Of a DNA stretch of 64,000 nt, positions 47,396 to 60,555 are shown piece by piece (position 1 is the stretch's first letter; each line of letters opens with the position of its first letter). The notes below the pieces were generated by a model. The model ran no database searches and was not told where the DNA came from. It saw only the letters and a list, made by a program, of their open reading frames with translations. The DNA is from Fremontodendron californicum. Lineage: Eukaryota > Streptophyta > Magnoliopsida > Malvales > Malvaceae. The position numbers were made by a program, and so were the translations under genes. The DNA lies in assembly GCA_030761205.1 (NCBI GenBank), contig JAULJL010000015.1:16001501-16065500 (forward strand), in the 5' to 3' direction.

Positions 47396-47485
47396 AAAAG
47401 TCAAACTTAAAAAAGTCAACCCCAGAAAAAGTCAAACTCGAAAAAGTCAACCCCAGAAAGTCAACTACAAAAAAATCAACCCACT
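47396..47485 (+). promoter_or_regulatory. GTCAA (W-box core) cluster in LTR C 5'
   Basis: Five GTCAA copies with AAAAAGTCAACCCC spacing at the family position near the LTR start. Confidence 0.4.
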
Positions 47486-47954
47486 TTCAAAAATAAAGAT
47501 TTTAAGCTCAATTAAAAAATGGCGAAAGAATTTTGATAATCCGAGGTCTACATTGAAAGATATGGAGTTCGGAAGATGGGATTTGGAGATTCGGTAGAAA
47601 GGAAATCCTAATCCGAGAAATTTGGGGAAAAGTGCTTAAACGATCAAATTGGTCGAAATTAAAGGTTCCAAATGAAAGATAAGCACTGACTACAGGTAAT
47701 GGAGAAGTCACTTGCAAGAAAAATCGAAAGAAAAGTCAATCCGGGAGAAAACCGAGAATTAGGGTTTTTAGTGGATTTCGGTGAAATCGGGAAGAATCAT
47801 AGAAATGGTCCGACTTGGTAAGACCAAAGCCCCCAATGGATGAGGAATGATTAAAAAGGGATAGCCCAAGGCTCAGCTTGAAGAAAATCTGAAAATCGGA
47901 CTTGTTTTGAGCAAAACCGGGTTTCGGAGGCAAAAGGGCAAAATTGGAAAGTTT

Positions 47955-48640
47955 GGGAAAAATAGCAAATGGACTTTGAAAATTCTGAAAATTTGTCAAT
48001 CTCATTCTTAAATCATTTGAAAGAGATTGGCAAAAGAAAATCTTGATTCAGAGTTCGTTTGCAGAATGGCCAAATCTCGGGCTTCTTATGTAGTAATTCA
48101 AAAAGGAAAATCCCAGAAAAATAGCAAATGAACTCCAAATCTTCTGAAATTTTGCAAATCTCATTTTTAAATTATTTGAAAGATATTGGCGAAAGAAAAT
48201 CTTGATTCGGAGTTCGTTTGCAAAATGGCCAAATCTCGGGCCTCCTATGTAATAATTCAAGAAGATAAATCCCGAAAAGATAGCAAATGGACTCCAAAAA
48301 TTCTGAAATTTTGCAAATATCATTTTTAAATTATTTGGAAGATATTTCCGAAATAAAATCTTGATTCGGAGTTCGTTTCCAAAATGGCTAAATCTCGGGC
48401 CTCCTATGCAGTAATTCAAGCCGATAAATCCCGAAAAAATACCAAATGAGTTCCAAAAATTATGAAAACTTCCAGATCGCACTTTTAAATTATTTGGAAG
48501 ATATTGGTGAAGAAAAATATTGATTTGGAGCTCGTTTAAAAAATGGTAAAATGTGGGGGGCATAAAAGGGCATTTTTGGAAGAAAAAATCCAAATAAATA
48601 GCAAACGGACTCGGATAATTTTGAAAACTTCCAGAACTCA
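47955..48640 (+). repeat. Tandem array in LTR C 5', period about 157-160 bp, five copies
   Basis: Landmark AAATAGCAAATGGACTCC (variants) near 47960, 48123, 48281, 48440 and 48597, each followed by AAAATTCTGAAAATTTGC-like text. One 197-codon reverse frame across it is an artefact. Confidence 0.8.
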
Positions 48641-49647
48641 ATGTTTTATTATTTTGGAAGTATTAAAAAAAGAAAAATTGAATTTGGAGTCCGTTTGATA
48701 TTTATTTGCATCCGAGGGGGCAAAACGATCATTTCACCCAAGCAACCGAAAAGGGCTTCTTTGGGCCTTTCAAAAAATCAGACTTAGGCTGAAAAAGAGA
48801 AGTGCTGGCCTGCCCAGGCCCAAAGGAAGAAGGAAGCTTCTGATTTTTCAATCAAATGGCTAAAAATTAAGAGTTAGTTAGAGATTCTCTTGGATCAAGC
48901 CATGGTGATTAAGCCACATAGGCCAAGAGAGATGTCAACATTATTCTTGAACAGCTGTAATTTGGGACAGCTGATATGCTAATATAAAGGTGGTAATTTC
49001 ATGATTTTTTCACCTTGAATTATTAGCCATTTGATGAAAAATTGGTTACAAAAAAAATGACAACATCTTGGAGCATTTGAAGGGCCATTTGGCCAGCATG
49101 GGGGGATTCAGAATTTGCAATTTTCATCTTCATTTTTGCTGAGTTCTCTTGGTTTTTACTTGGTTTTTCTCTATTTGGTTGAAGGCAAAAAGAAAAAGTT
49201 TAGAAAAGAAAGAAAAGTTTGAAGAGATAAAGCTTGAAATATAGCTTCTTGAGGTTGCTCTTGAGCACCAACTCTTGCACTTTCTTGATTTTCCATTCTT
49301 ATTTTTGCTATTTTGATTACTATTTGGTGAGTTTCCATTTTAAATAAATGTTTTTTTTTGTTCTTCTTAAGTTTCTTTCTTCATCTCTTTCTTAATTATA
49401 TTTTTTACAATTTTTTTTTTTACAATATACTCACCATGGCCAAATGGCCTACATTATTTATTTAAGTTGCTGTTTTGGTTTATTTTACCATATTGTTTAT
49501 GTTATTTTATTTGATCTTGGTGTTTTAAATGTTATTTTACTTCATATTCTTGAGTTATATTTTAATTTTGTTGCTTTGTTTGTTGCCATTTATGTTTTAA
49601 ATATCATGTTTTCGCATTTTTAATTTTCTGTTTTCATAATGTTTAAA

Positions 49648-50160
49648 TTTGAGCATGTTTTAGATTTAGTATATCAAGTGTTTGTGAAAATGCTTGTGTG
49701 GTCTTTGCATGATTTGAGTTTTATATCTTAGTTGAGCATGTTTTAGATTTAGTATATTGAGTGTTTGTGAAAATGCTTGTGTGGTTTTTGCATGATTTGA
49801 GTGTTATATTTTAGTTGAGCATGTTAGTATACCAAGTGTTTGTGAAAATGCCATGCTTGTTGGAGCTTGGGGCCATTTGGCTACTCCATGTGTTTTGCAT
49901 TGTGTGTTGCATTTTTGCCATGTTAGTTGGTAGGTTTTTGCATTTGCATGACATTTGATTGAGTTTTGCATGCTAGTATATCAAGTGTTTGTGAAAATGC
50001 CATGTTTGCTAGTTACATTATTCCATTCGGCCACTCCTTGAATTTTTGCATTTTATGTGCATTCTTGCCATGTTAGTTGATAGGTTAGCATTTGCATGAT
50101 ATTTGTTTGAGTTCTTGGTTTAAGCATGCTTTGTGTTTGTGAAAATGCCATGCATATTTT
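49648..50160 (+). repeat. GTGTTTGTGAAAATGC tandem repeat, period about 85 bp
   Basis: TTAGTATATCAAGTGTTTGT and GAAAATGCTTGTGTGG recur near 49670, 49755 and 49830, with looser copies near 49975 and 50130. The LTR at 57910-58230 has a distinct array in the same area. Confidence 0.7.
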
Positions 50161-53100
50161 AGTTATTAAGTTTGGTTTATTTGCCATGCATGTTCATGCA
50201 TTTTAGGTCTAGGTTGCATTAAATGCCATGCAAGTTCATTTAGGTCTAGGTCACTATATGAATGCCATGCATTTTTTCATGACATTTAGGTTTAAACTCA
50301 TGCATTTCATGCACTATGTTTGCTGTAAATTTTCATGCATTTCATGTTCATGCCACTTGAATAATGACTTGAGCCAATTAATGGTTCAAAGTCATGCTCT
50401 CTTAAGCACACTTGTGGAAAATTAAAGTTTGTCAAATTGATTATTCTACCTTTGTGATTTTTTTTTTTACTTAGCCAATTTTTATCTAACTTTCAAAAAG
50501 TCCTAGCTACTGTTTGTGAGTAATTTTTGAGTTTTAAATATTTTTACTTTGATTTTTTAAATGATTTTATCAAAGGCAAAAATGTATTTTGGCAAAGCAG
50601 TTTTTTCACCCAGTACTCGTACTTTCCTGATTTTTCTGGGCATACGTATTTGATCAGAAAGTTAAGCTGATTTTTTCCCATGTAGTTTTACATGTCCTGA
50701 GTCTCTAGTATTTTTTTAGAATTTTTAAAAATAGGTTAAAAATAAAACTAGACAGTGGAGTCAGAATTGAATTTAAAGAAAAATCATTTTTCTGTTTTGG
50801 TTAAGTTACTTAGAGTGGGCTGATTAGGAGGGTTAGCTACTGACTTAGGGTAGTTTCTAAGCCTTTTAAAACTCTAAAAATGGTTTTTCAAGTCCCGGGT
50901 TAAGGGTAGTCAAGTCCGGATTTTTAAACTTAGGAAATTAGAGCCATTTAAAAAAGATTTAGCCCAGTTTTTACTTTTAATTCAAGCTTTTCAAAATTGT
51001 TTTCAAACAATCACAAAGTATTTCGGTTTTAGAATATTTAATTTGACATATTTTCCTAAGGTAGCCGGATATCTTTTTAGATATACGGATTTCCTTAATT
51101 AAAGGAAAACATGCATTTCATGCATTGCATTTTCCATATTCATGCATTTTATATAATATGTGATTCTTGCTATAATAATATTCATGCATTGCATCCTAGT
51201 CTATGCTATGAACAAAGGAACGAACTTTTTGAAATTTTTTGAATTCCTTGAAATTCAAACAAATGAGATATTCTTTCAAGAATCGAGATTTTGGTAATTT
51301 GATGTGTGTCAAGATTGTGCTAAAACCATTCATGACCTTTTTCAATGACCATAAAACTTCAATTACCCAAACATCACTTCATGATTAATACCTTGGGGCA
51401 TAATGAGCAAACCAGATTATCCCATGTCCTAAAGAAAACCCATTTTTAGGTCATATTTTCCTTGCCTCTTCAAAGAACTCAGATTTGAAACTCAGCCTTT
51501 TCAAAATAGACTTACTATATTCCTCGTTGATACATATTCTCATTGATTAATCAAATTGGGGCATCATATGCGAAAATGATGGATATATGGGGAAAAAGGA
51601 TGGACTAACGCATTAATCATTAGGGCATGCGATAAAAAAGAGTAGAAAGCAAACAAAAAATTTATGATATCATGCATATGAGAATTCGGCTGATTCCAAA
51701 ATGCAAAATGAAATTTTGATTATCTATTCCCCCTAAGGATTGCTTTTCAATAAGAATATTTGTGCTTGATATGAGAAATGGCCATTTTTCATATCCCTTT
51801 CACAAGAAAAAAATTATTATCCGTAGTTACCCCTTTTGAGCCAAAAGAATTCTTTCTTCTTTGAACCCTGATAAAGGATCACCCTCTACACTGGAGGGCA
51901 AATGCGAGGAAAGATCTTTTAGAGAACATGGAGGAATGAATCCTAGCTCAAAGACAGATGCAAAGCAAATGGAGCCCCTAATAAATGCGGGCTCACTCTA
52001 TCGGAAAAAAAAAGCCAAGAAAAAAAATGTGAAAGACATGGCAAATTGAAAGCCAAGAACGAAGTTAAAAACACGCAAAACAAAGGAATGAAAAGTCCAA
52101 AATGGACAATGCTTCAAAGAGAATGCTCCTCAAGAAATGATCCTTCATCCCTCAAACACATATTTTGGGCCTATTTATCCTTTCTTTCTTAACCCTGAGC
52201 CATGGCCTACAATACGTGCTTTAAAAGTCCATTTTGATCAAGCATGAATATTTAATTTGAAAGGTTTTTCCTCAGATTTTATCCCATCTCTTCAAATTAT
52301 CATTTCACTAAGGAAGAATTTAGAATTCTCAAGTGTATGATAGAACCAAAAAAAAAAAAAGAGAAATTAGAAAGAATAGGACTCTAGGGCGAAAACCCAA
52401 AAACGGGCGGTCTAGAGTAAAATGGAAATTTTTGATGCCATCTATGAAAGTGTCAATACCACAAAAAGAGAAGGTCATCTTAAAAAAGTGGTCATCGAGG
52501 AACATCTAGGAATTCCTGAACCTCTCAAATTGACAGCTCTCATTCGGAGGATTGTCTTCAAAAACTAAAACTTTTTTTCTCCAAGATTAAACTTTTTGGT
52601 TTAAACATCCCGGCCAATCTTGACGCTTGTCAAAATGCCTTGATATGGAAACTAAAAGAATATTGAATTTGTTTGGTTCTCAATGAATTCATGATTTATA
52701 AAACCTGTTCCACTTGTAAGCCTAGAAGGGGCATACATTTTTGCTATGAAGTTTTCCTGGAAAAACCATAATCTTGTTATAACAAGCCTTGCCAATCCTA
52801 GTTTAAAAAAAAAAAAAAAAAACAGATTGACAATTGGAGAAGTTTTAACAGTGATCATCAGTCTTCAAAAGATTTGTACATCGCACACAGTGGGGTTAAT
52901 ATTTTTGTTCATAGATTTTCAAAATGAGAAAACAAATAAAGATATTTTTTGAAATACCCATTTTTTATGTTGACATGAGATAATGGTTTTTCAAACCCAA
53001 AGACATAGAACTACTAGGATAGGTCTTGACTTCTAGATATGAGAAGAAGAAATAGAACTTGTTTCAGACCTCTGTCAATAAAAGTTTAAAAACTGCTGGG

Positions 53101-53449
53101 GCAAAGAGAATAGCCAAAGATTGAAAAAAGGAATTAAAGATATACTCTGTTTGGAAGAGGAAAAATGAATTCGAAAGGCTAAGCCAAAGTCTAGAAAAAT
53201 GATCGGGGGCATTTGCATCACTCATGAGCACGGTAAGCATTTGCATCATTCATGGGTATTTACATTGGCACTATTTCATGAGCATCTGCATTCTACCTTT
53301 ACAAGTACATCCTTCATAGATATTTGCATTCGCATCATTTCAAGTAATTGCATCATTTCTAGAATCATTGAATTTTCATTATTATGTGGTAATTGCAGTT
53401 ACACCATTCATAGACCACTTACATGAACACGATTAGTAGGAGCATCTGC

Positions 53450-53600
53450 ATCATATTCAATATCTGCATCTGCAAGCATGTGCATCAATCCAAGCCATTT
53501 GCATTTGCACCAAGAAACATTTACATCAATCCAAGCCATTTACATTTGCACCATGAAGCATGAGCATCTTGTTAAAGACATTTGCATCTGCATCCTCTCT
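53450..53600 (+). repeat. Short GCATTTGCATC array
   Basis: Two or three degenerate units related to 36190-36660 (CCAAGCCATTTGCATTTGCAC). Confidence 0.6.
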
Positions 53601-53639
53601 CAAAGCTTCTGAGTATAATTTTCAACATGATTTTTAAAA

Positions 53640-54700
53640 TGGGCAAGTCTTCGGTGGTGATAGTTGAACCTTCTGGAGGAGATACCCAGAATTTTATAAA
53701 TTTTTTAAAAAAAAATGAGAAAGTCTTTCGTGGTGATAGCCGAAGCATCTGGAGGAGTTACCCAGAATTTTACAATGAGCAAACCTTTAGTGGTGATAGC
53801 CAAAGCTTCTAGAGGGGATATCCAGAATTTTACAAATTTTAAAAGTGAACAAGTCTTTGGTTGTAATAGCTGAAGCCTCTGGTGGAGATATCCAGGGTTT
53901 TGAACAATGAGAAATCTTTTTTTGGATGAGTTACCCAGAGTTTTATAGTTTTAAAAATGAGCAAGTCTTTGGTGGTGATAGCCAAAGCTTCTAGAGGAGA
54001 TACCAAGAATTTTATTCAACATCTGCATCAAGAAACATTTACATCAAATCAAGTCATTTACCTTTGCATCAAAGACATTTTCATCTTATTTAACATCTAC
54101 ATCTGCACCAATAAGCATTTGCATCCCTTCTCAAAGCTTTCAAGTATAATCTTCAACATGTTTTCAAGAACCAATATCCAGAGTTTTAAAATTTTTTGAA
54201 AAGAAAGAAAGTCTTTGGTAGTGATAGTCGAAGCCTCTGTGGAGATATCCAGGATTTTATAGTTTTTAAAAAAAAAAGTCTTTGGTGGTGAAAACCGAAG
54301 CCTCTATGGAGATATCCAGAGTTTAAAAATTTTTGAAAAAGGAGAAAGTTTTTGGTCTTGATAGCCGAAGCCTCTGTGGAGATATCCAGAGTTTTAAAAT
54401 TTTTGAAAAGGGAGAAAGTCTTTGGTAGTGATAGTCGAAGCCCCTTAGGAGATATACATGGTTTTAAAGTTTAAAATAAATAAATAAAAAAGAAAGAAAG
54501 AAAGTCTTTGGTGATGACAACCGAAGCCTCTGTGGAGATATCCAGAGTTTTAAAATCTTTTGAAAAGGTAGAAAGTCCTTGATGATTATAGCCAAAGCCT
54601 CTGGTGGAGATATTCAGAGTTTTACAGTTTTAAAAATGAGCAAGTCTTTGGAGGTGATAGCCGAAACTTCTGGAGGAGATACCCAGAATTTTAAACAAGC
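53640..54700 (+). repeat. AAGTCTTTGGTGGTGATAGC tandem array, about 15 copies
   Basis: Units of about 65-80 bp: AGTCTTTGGTGGTGATAGCC, GAAGCCTCTGTGGAGATATC, CAGAGTTTTA, then an A-rich spacer. Interrupted at about 54015-54150 by a GCATTTGCATC-type block, so two array types are interleaved. Expanded relative to element B; not seen in element A. Confidence 0.88.
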
Positions 54701-54969
54701 TGAGAACAAGACAGGTTGAGACCCCAAGACTATCGTCGAGGTCATTTCTTCTCTTGTAAATCAAACTTGTTTCCTTAAGACGGGTCGAGCCTTGATTAGT
54801 CAAGGAACTCAATGTAAGGACAAAATCTTCTATTTATAGCTTTTCCGAAGAAAAAAATGAAAAAAAAAAATGAAAAATGAAAAAAGAAAACTCCCTTTCC
54901 TTTCTTCACTAACCGTACAAAATTAGTGTTTGTTTATCTTTACCTGATTCTTGATTCTCAGCAATAGCC

Positions 54970-54980
54970 AAAGAGGGGTA
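54970..54980 (+). promoter_or_regulatory. Polypurine tract of element C
   Basis: AAAGAGGGGTA two bases before the LTR start TGTAGACACC. Confidence 0.78.
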
Positions 54981-55111
54981 GCTGTAGACACCTAATTTTG
55001 TCCGGACCTTTAAATCAGGTACGTTTTCTTCCTAAATTGATATTTCAAAATACTAAAAGGCTTTTCTCATCCTACAAGTGATACTCCGAGGCTTAGTCTA
55101 AGAAAGCAGAC

Positions 55112-55190
55112 AGAAATAGTCAAACTCAAAAAAAGTCAACCCTAAAAAAAGTCAACTTCAAAAAAGTCAACAACTAAAAAAGTCAACCCA
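55112..55190 (+). promoter_or_regulatory. GTCAA (W-box core) cluster in LTR C 3'
   Basis: Five copies of AAAGTCAAC-type sequence at the family position. Confidence 0.4.
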
Positions 55191-55664
55191 CTTTCAAAAT
55201 CAAGATTTGAGGTTCAATTGAAAAACGGTGAAAGAATTTTGATAATCTGAGGTCTGCATTGAAAGATATGGGGTTCGAAAGTTGGGTTACGGAGATTTAG
55301 TAGAAAGAAAACCCTAGTTCAAAAAATTTGGGAAAAACTGCTGAAACAATCAAATTGGTCGGAATCAAAGGTTCCAAATGAAAGATAAGTACTGACTACG
55401 GGTAATGGAGAAGCCACTTGGAAGAAAAACTGATAGAAAAGTCAATTCGGAAGAAAATCGAGAATTAGGGTTTTTTGGTGGATTTCGGTAAAATTTGAAA
55501 GAATTACAGAAATGACCCGATTCGGTAGGACTAAAGCCCCTAACTGATGAGGAATGATTAAACAAGGATAGCCCAAGGCTCAGTTTGAAGAAAATCTAAA
55601 AATTCGGACTTGTTTTGAGCAAAATCGGGTTTCAGATGCAAAAGGGCAAAATTGGAAATTTTGG

Positions 55665-56180
55665 GAAAAATAGCAAATGAACTCCAAAAATTCTGAAAAT
55701 CTCATTCTTAAATCATTTCGAAGAGATTGGCAAAATAAAATCCTAATTCGGAGTTCGTTTGCAAAATGGCCAAATCCCGAGCCCACTATGTAGAAATTCA
55801 ACAGGATAAATCTCGAAAAAATAGCAAATGAACTCCAAAAATTCTGAAAATTTGTAACTCTCATTTTTAAATTATTTGGAAGAGATTGGTGAAAGAAAAT
55901 CTTGATTCGGATTTCGTTTGCAAAATGGCCAAATTTCGGGTCCCCTATGTAGTAATTCAAACAGATAAATCCCGAAAAAATAGCAAATGTGCTCCAAAAA
56001 ATTATGAAAACTTCCAGATCACATTTTAAATTTATTTGAAAGAGATTGGTGAAGAAAAATCTGGATTCGGAGCTCGTTTAAAAAATGGTAAAGTTCGAGT
56101 GCATAAAAGGGGCAATTTTGGAAATAAATAGCAAATGAACTCGAAAAATTTTGAAAACTTTCAGAATTCAGTTTTTTATT
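55665..56180 (+). repeat. Tandem array in LTR C 3', period about 155 bp, four copies
   Basis: Landmark AAATAGCAAATGAACTCC near 55668, 55820, 55979 and 56127, each followed by ATTCTGAAAA or ATTATGAAAA. Confidence 0.8.
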
Positions 56181-57909
56181 ATTTTGGAAGTATTGAAAAA
56201 GGTAATTTGAATTTGGAGTCCGTTTGCTATTTATTTAGGTCCGGGGGCAAAAAGGTCATTTCACTGAAGAAACCAAAAAAGGCAAATTTGTAATTGAGAA
56301 AAATATGAAAGAAGAAGGAATTGCTGGGATTTTTATTCCCTTGGTCAGCCATCATAGAGGAGAATAAGGAAGCTTGAACAATTTAATTCCCTAGTCACTA
56401 TCAAGCCACATGCTACCACTAACACCTTGCAAATGGTCCCCCCTTCATCCAATCGCTTAGGTGCCTTGTAGGAAAGTTGAATGTACCATCCATTGGCCAA
56501 GTTTAAATGCCAAGATGACACTTTTATTTTTCATGAAAGAACCCTCATCTAATGGCGAAGAATGGAAGAGAAAATATGAGCACAATTCATCCAAGCGTGA
56601 GCATCCATTCGATCAAGCAAGGGAGTGCATGGGATTGTCTCTTTTCATCCAATGGCTTAGGCCATCTACAAGGGCTGAGTACACATGTTGAGGACTGGAT
56701 TTAATCTACAAGATTTCATTTTTATGTTGCCCTTATCCAATGACCAAAAATGGAAGAGCACAACTCATCCAAGGGTAGCCACTCAAGGGGGCTAGCAAGG
56801 GAATGCATGGGATTGGTCCTCTTTTGCATCTAAGGGCTGAGGTTATTACAAGGGCTGAGTACACATCTTTAGGGGTGTTATCAATTGGCAAGATGACATT
56901 TTTATGTTGTCATCAAAATATCTTAATCTTAGGGCCAAGATTGGAGGAGAAAAAGTGAGAATTTCATCCAAGGGATAGAGGGCCATTCGGCCAAGCCATT
57001 AGAGGGGGGGGTTGGTTTCATTTTTTCACAAGTTTGGAGGCTGGAAATAGTAGCTAAGGGAGAAAAAAAAATTTTTGAAAGAAAAAAAAAAGGTTTTTAA
57101 TAGAGAGCTTGAAGGTAGTCATCTCTACCAAGCTCTAGCATAGCTTTCTTCTTGTTTTCTATGGTGTTTTCTTGATTTTCTATCTTCTTTTCCTACTACA
57201 TTTTTCATAGAAATAAAGTTTTTTAATGTTTACTTAAGTTTTCATCTCTTCTTCTTTATCAAAATGGTGGAAAACAAATTTTTTTTACATGGTTTTATGC
57301 TTAGCCGAATATGGCATGTTTGCTTGCCTTGGTTTTCTTTTTCTTTCTTTCTTGCATGTTGTTGTGGAAAATGATTTTTAGAAGGTTTTTTAGAGTATTC
57401 TAAGGTTCTGATTTTTTATAAAAGATGAAGCAAAAAGGTTGAAATGGCTACATGATCTTGGCAAGACCAAGTGACCATGGTTAGGTGAGAGGCTATGCCC
57501 ATTTTTACTTACCATGAAGCTCACCTTAATTTTGCTGTTTAGCATGGTTTATTTTCTGATTTTTGAAATGGAAAGGCTTCATGATCTTGGCAAAACCAAG
57601 TGATTATGGTTAGGTGAGAGGCTATGCCCATTTTATACCAACCATGGAGCTTAACTTTCTTTGTTTTATTTACTAGTTTTGCTTGTTATTTGCTTTGCAT
57701 GTCTATGTTTAATTTTATATATGTTCTTTACATTATTTTCTATGTTATATTTGTTTCTATATTTCATTTCCATGCATGATATTGTGTCCTTGAAGATTCG
57801 GCCATTGTGTCAAATGCTCATATTGTTCATTTTTTTTATGTATCATGTCTTATTTTATAAATATGTTTACATTTTTCATATATTGTCATATGGTCATTCG
57901 GCTATTCCA

Positions 57910-58230
57910 TGTTAGTATGCTTTGCATGTGCATTTTCATCTTGTTTCTTGGCTTGTTTGCATCTCCATGCCATGAGTGATATTTAGTATGCCTTGCATGT
58001 GCATTTTCATTTTGCATCTTGACTTGTTTGCATCTTTATGCCATGAGATTGTACATTTTCATTTATTATGCCATATGCTTGTGAAAATGCTATGACAAAA
58101 TGCCATCATTTGGGGGATATGACCATTCGGCTATTCCATTTAGTATGCCTTACATATGTTTTTTCTTTTATCTTGCTTCTTGACTTGTTCGCATCTCCAT
58201 GCCATGAGCTTGTACAATTTGATTTTAGTA
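57910..58230 (+). repeat. TTAGTATGCCTTGCATGTGC repeat, three copies
   Basis: Units start near 57912, 57982 and 58140 and contain TTGACTTGTTTGCATCTCC and ATGCCATGAG. Confidence 0.7.
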
Positions 58231-59879
58231 TGTCATATGCTTGTGAAAATGTCATGAAATTATGCATCTTGATATGAGTTGTCATGTACTTGTGCCATTT
58301 ACTAGATCGGATTGCATTAGAGTATCATGTAACTACATTCGGCCTCTTCATGCATCCCTTGCCTTGTCATGCATTTGCATTTTGTTTAGGTAACATGCTT
58401 TGCATTATCATATCTTGAAATTGTGTATTAGCTACTATTTGTTCCAGCATTGACATTAGTTTCATTGGTCATTGTATGTTCATAGTATTGCTATGCATGT
58501 TCATTACATTTTAGGTCTAGGCCATGTTGATATTTCCATGCATATTGGGTCTTAAATCACATTGGTATTGTCATGCATTACTATGCCATTTAGGTCTTAG
58601 GTTACATTAGCATTTTCATGCATATTCATAACATATTAGGTCCAAGTCACATTTACATTATCAAGCATTGCGTGCATATTGAGTTAAGATAGCATTTATT
58701 GCCATGCAAATTCATGCTAGGCATTTAGGTTGTCTTGAATTGTCATGCATTTCTTTTACCATTTAGACCATGCATTTCATACATTTCATTTGCTGTATGC
58801 TCATGCATTCCATGTCATTGCCACATGATTTATGACTTAGGCCAACCAATGGCTCAAAATCATGCTCTCTTGAGCATACTTGTGGAAAATTAAAGAGTTG
58901 TCAAATACATTATTCTATCTTTGTATTTTTTTTTACTTAGCCAATTTTTATCCAAGGTTTTTAAATGTTTTAACCACTGTCCTTAGGTCTTTAGGATGAC
59001 CTCCAACAATTTCTACTTTGATTTTTGAATGAATTTATCAAAGGCAAAAAATGTATTTTTGACAAAACAGTTTTTCTCACCTAGTACTCGAACTTCTTCG
59101 ATTTTTCTGGATAGTCATCTTTAATCAGAAAATTAAGCCAATTGTTTTTCGTGTATTTTTACATGTTATGAGTCTCTAATATTTGTTTTAGATTTTTTTT
59201 AATTTTTAAAAAATAGGAAAAAAAATCGTGTGTCAAAACCAAACAGTAGAGGCAGATTTGAAATCAAAAGAGGAATAATGGTTGAATTTGGCTAAGGCAT
59301 TTAAAGGGGTTTGGGTAGAAGCTTTAGCTACTGTCTTAGTATAGTTTCTAAGCCTTTTTAAACTTTAAAAGTGATTTTATAAATCTCGGTTTAAGGGTGG
59401 TCAAGTCCGAGATTTTAAACTTAGGAAATTAGAGCCATTTCAAAAGGGTTTGGTAAAGGTTTTAATTTTTATTCAAGTTTTTCCTCAAAATTGTTTTCAA
59501 ACAATCACAAAGTTTTTTTTTTTTTTTTTTAGAAAATCTAATTTGACATATTTTCCTAAGGTAGCCGGATATCTTTTTAGATATACAGATTTATTTATTT
59601 AGAGGAAAAAATACATTTTCATGCATTGCATTTTCCATGTTCATGCATTTTATTTAATATGTGATTTTTGCTATGATATTTTCCATGGTATTATTATTAT
59701 TTTGATTTGCATTTTATGATGTTATATTGTTTTCCATATGATTTTGAATATTTCATGATATCCCATATTTTTCATTTAGTCATTTATTTTTGCCCCATTA
59801 TTTAGCATATACTATGTTCATGCATTTTATTTTATTTTCATGCATATTTTATGATAGCACTATTTTATGTTTCATGTCA

Positions 59880-60110
59880 TTTCATCATATTCCATGTCAT
59901 TTAGGTTTAATTATTTAGAATACGCCATGTCATTTAAAATATGTCATATCATTTAAAATTTCCATATCATTTAAATCATTTTCTCTCATTTAGAATATAC
60001 CATGATACTTAGGATTTTTCATTTCACCTAGAATATACTATGTCATTTAAATTATGTCATATCATTTAGGTTGCATTATATTATCTAGACTTTGCCATGT
60101 CATTTTGTTT
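59880..60110 (+). repeat. Weak CATGTCATTTA array in LTR C 3'
   Basis: About ten degenerate ATGTCATTTAAAATATG-type units at the place where the other LTRs carry long arrays; little expanded or heavily eroded. Confidence 0.6.
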
Positions 60111-60486
60111 ATGTCATACATGTTCATGATCATATTTTTAAATGTTTTGAAAAAGATAATGATTTTCAATAAAAATAAAGATATTCCCGAGTTAAAATAA
60201 TTCATGAGTTCTCTACCGAGTTTGCTGGAGGGAATATCATCAATTATCATTAATAAAGAAATATCTTTTTTTCACAAAACGAGAATGATTCGGAAAATTT
60301 TCCAAATAAATAAAAATTCTATATTTTGTCGATTTTGTCGGGGAATATAGAAAAATTTTGAACTAATAAATTTCGGATCATTTTCAATTAAAAATGGAAT
60401 TATTTTTCTTAAAATTGGGAATTAACTTGAAATACTAAATTAAAAACCAACTTTTTACCGAGACTTGAGATAACACATGATTAATA

Positions 60487-60555
60487 AAGTACCGTTTTAT
60501 ACGGGCGTTGTGGGGGTGCTAATCCTTCCCCGCACGTAACCGAGTCCCGAACCCG
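60487..60555 (+). promoter_or_regulatory. Near-invariant LTR block (copy 4)
   Basis: GTACCGTTTTATACGGGC, GTTGTGGGGGTGCTAATCC, TTCCCCGCACGTAACCGA, matching 8829-8904 and 30651-30722. Confidence 0.6.

Larger units (their letters stand above)
47265..51192 (+). repeat. 5' LTR of element C, truncated at its 3' end
   Basis: It starts TGTAGACACCTAATTTTGTC and follows LTR order through the CCTAAGGTAGCCGGATATC block (about 51055) and TTCATGCATTGCAT (51181-51194). It then switches to the internal module; the CATGTC array, conserved block and LTR end are missing. Confidence 0.8.
51193..54982 (+). other. Internal module and 3' spacer of element C
   Basis: 51193-51620 matches 33884-34260 of element B; 51665-53200 matches the spacer of A and B (GCATATGAGAATTCGG at 51673, CACCCTCTACACTGGAGGG at about 51880). 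No coding domain. The A-rich runs at 52350 and 52806 are simple sequence. Confidence 0.65.

Noticed and set aside
48048..48641. 197-codon reverse-strand frame with repeated FAIFSGFIFLNYYIGGPRF-like text
   Set aside because: A by-product of the array of about 157 bp in LTR C; a related shorter frame in LTR C 3' has the same origin.
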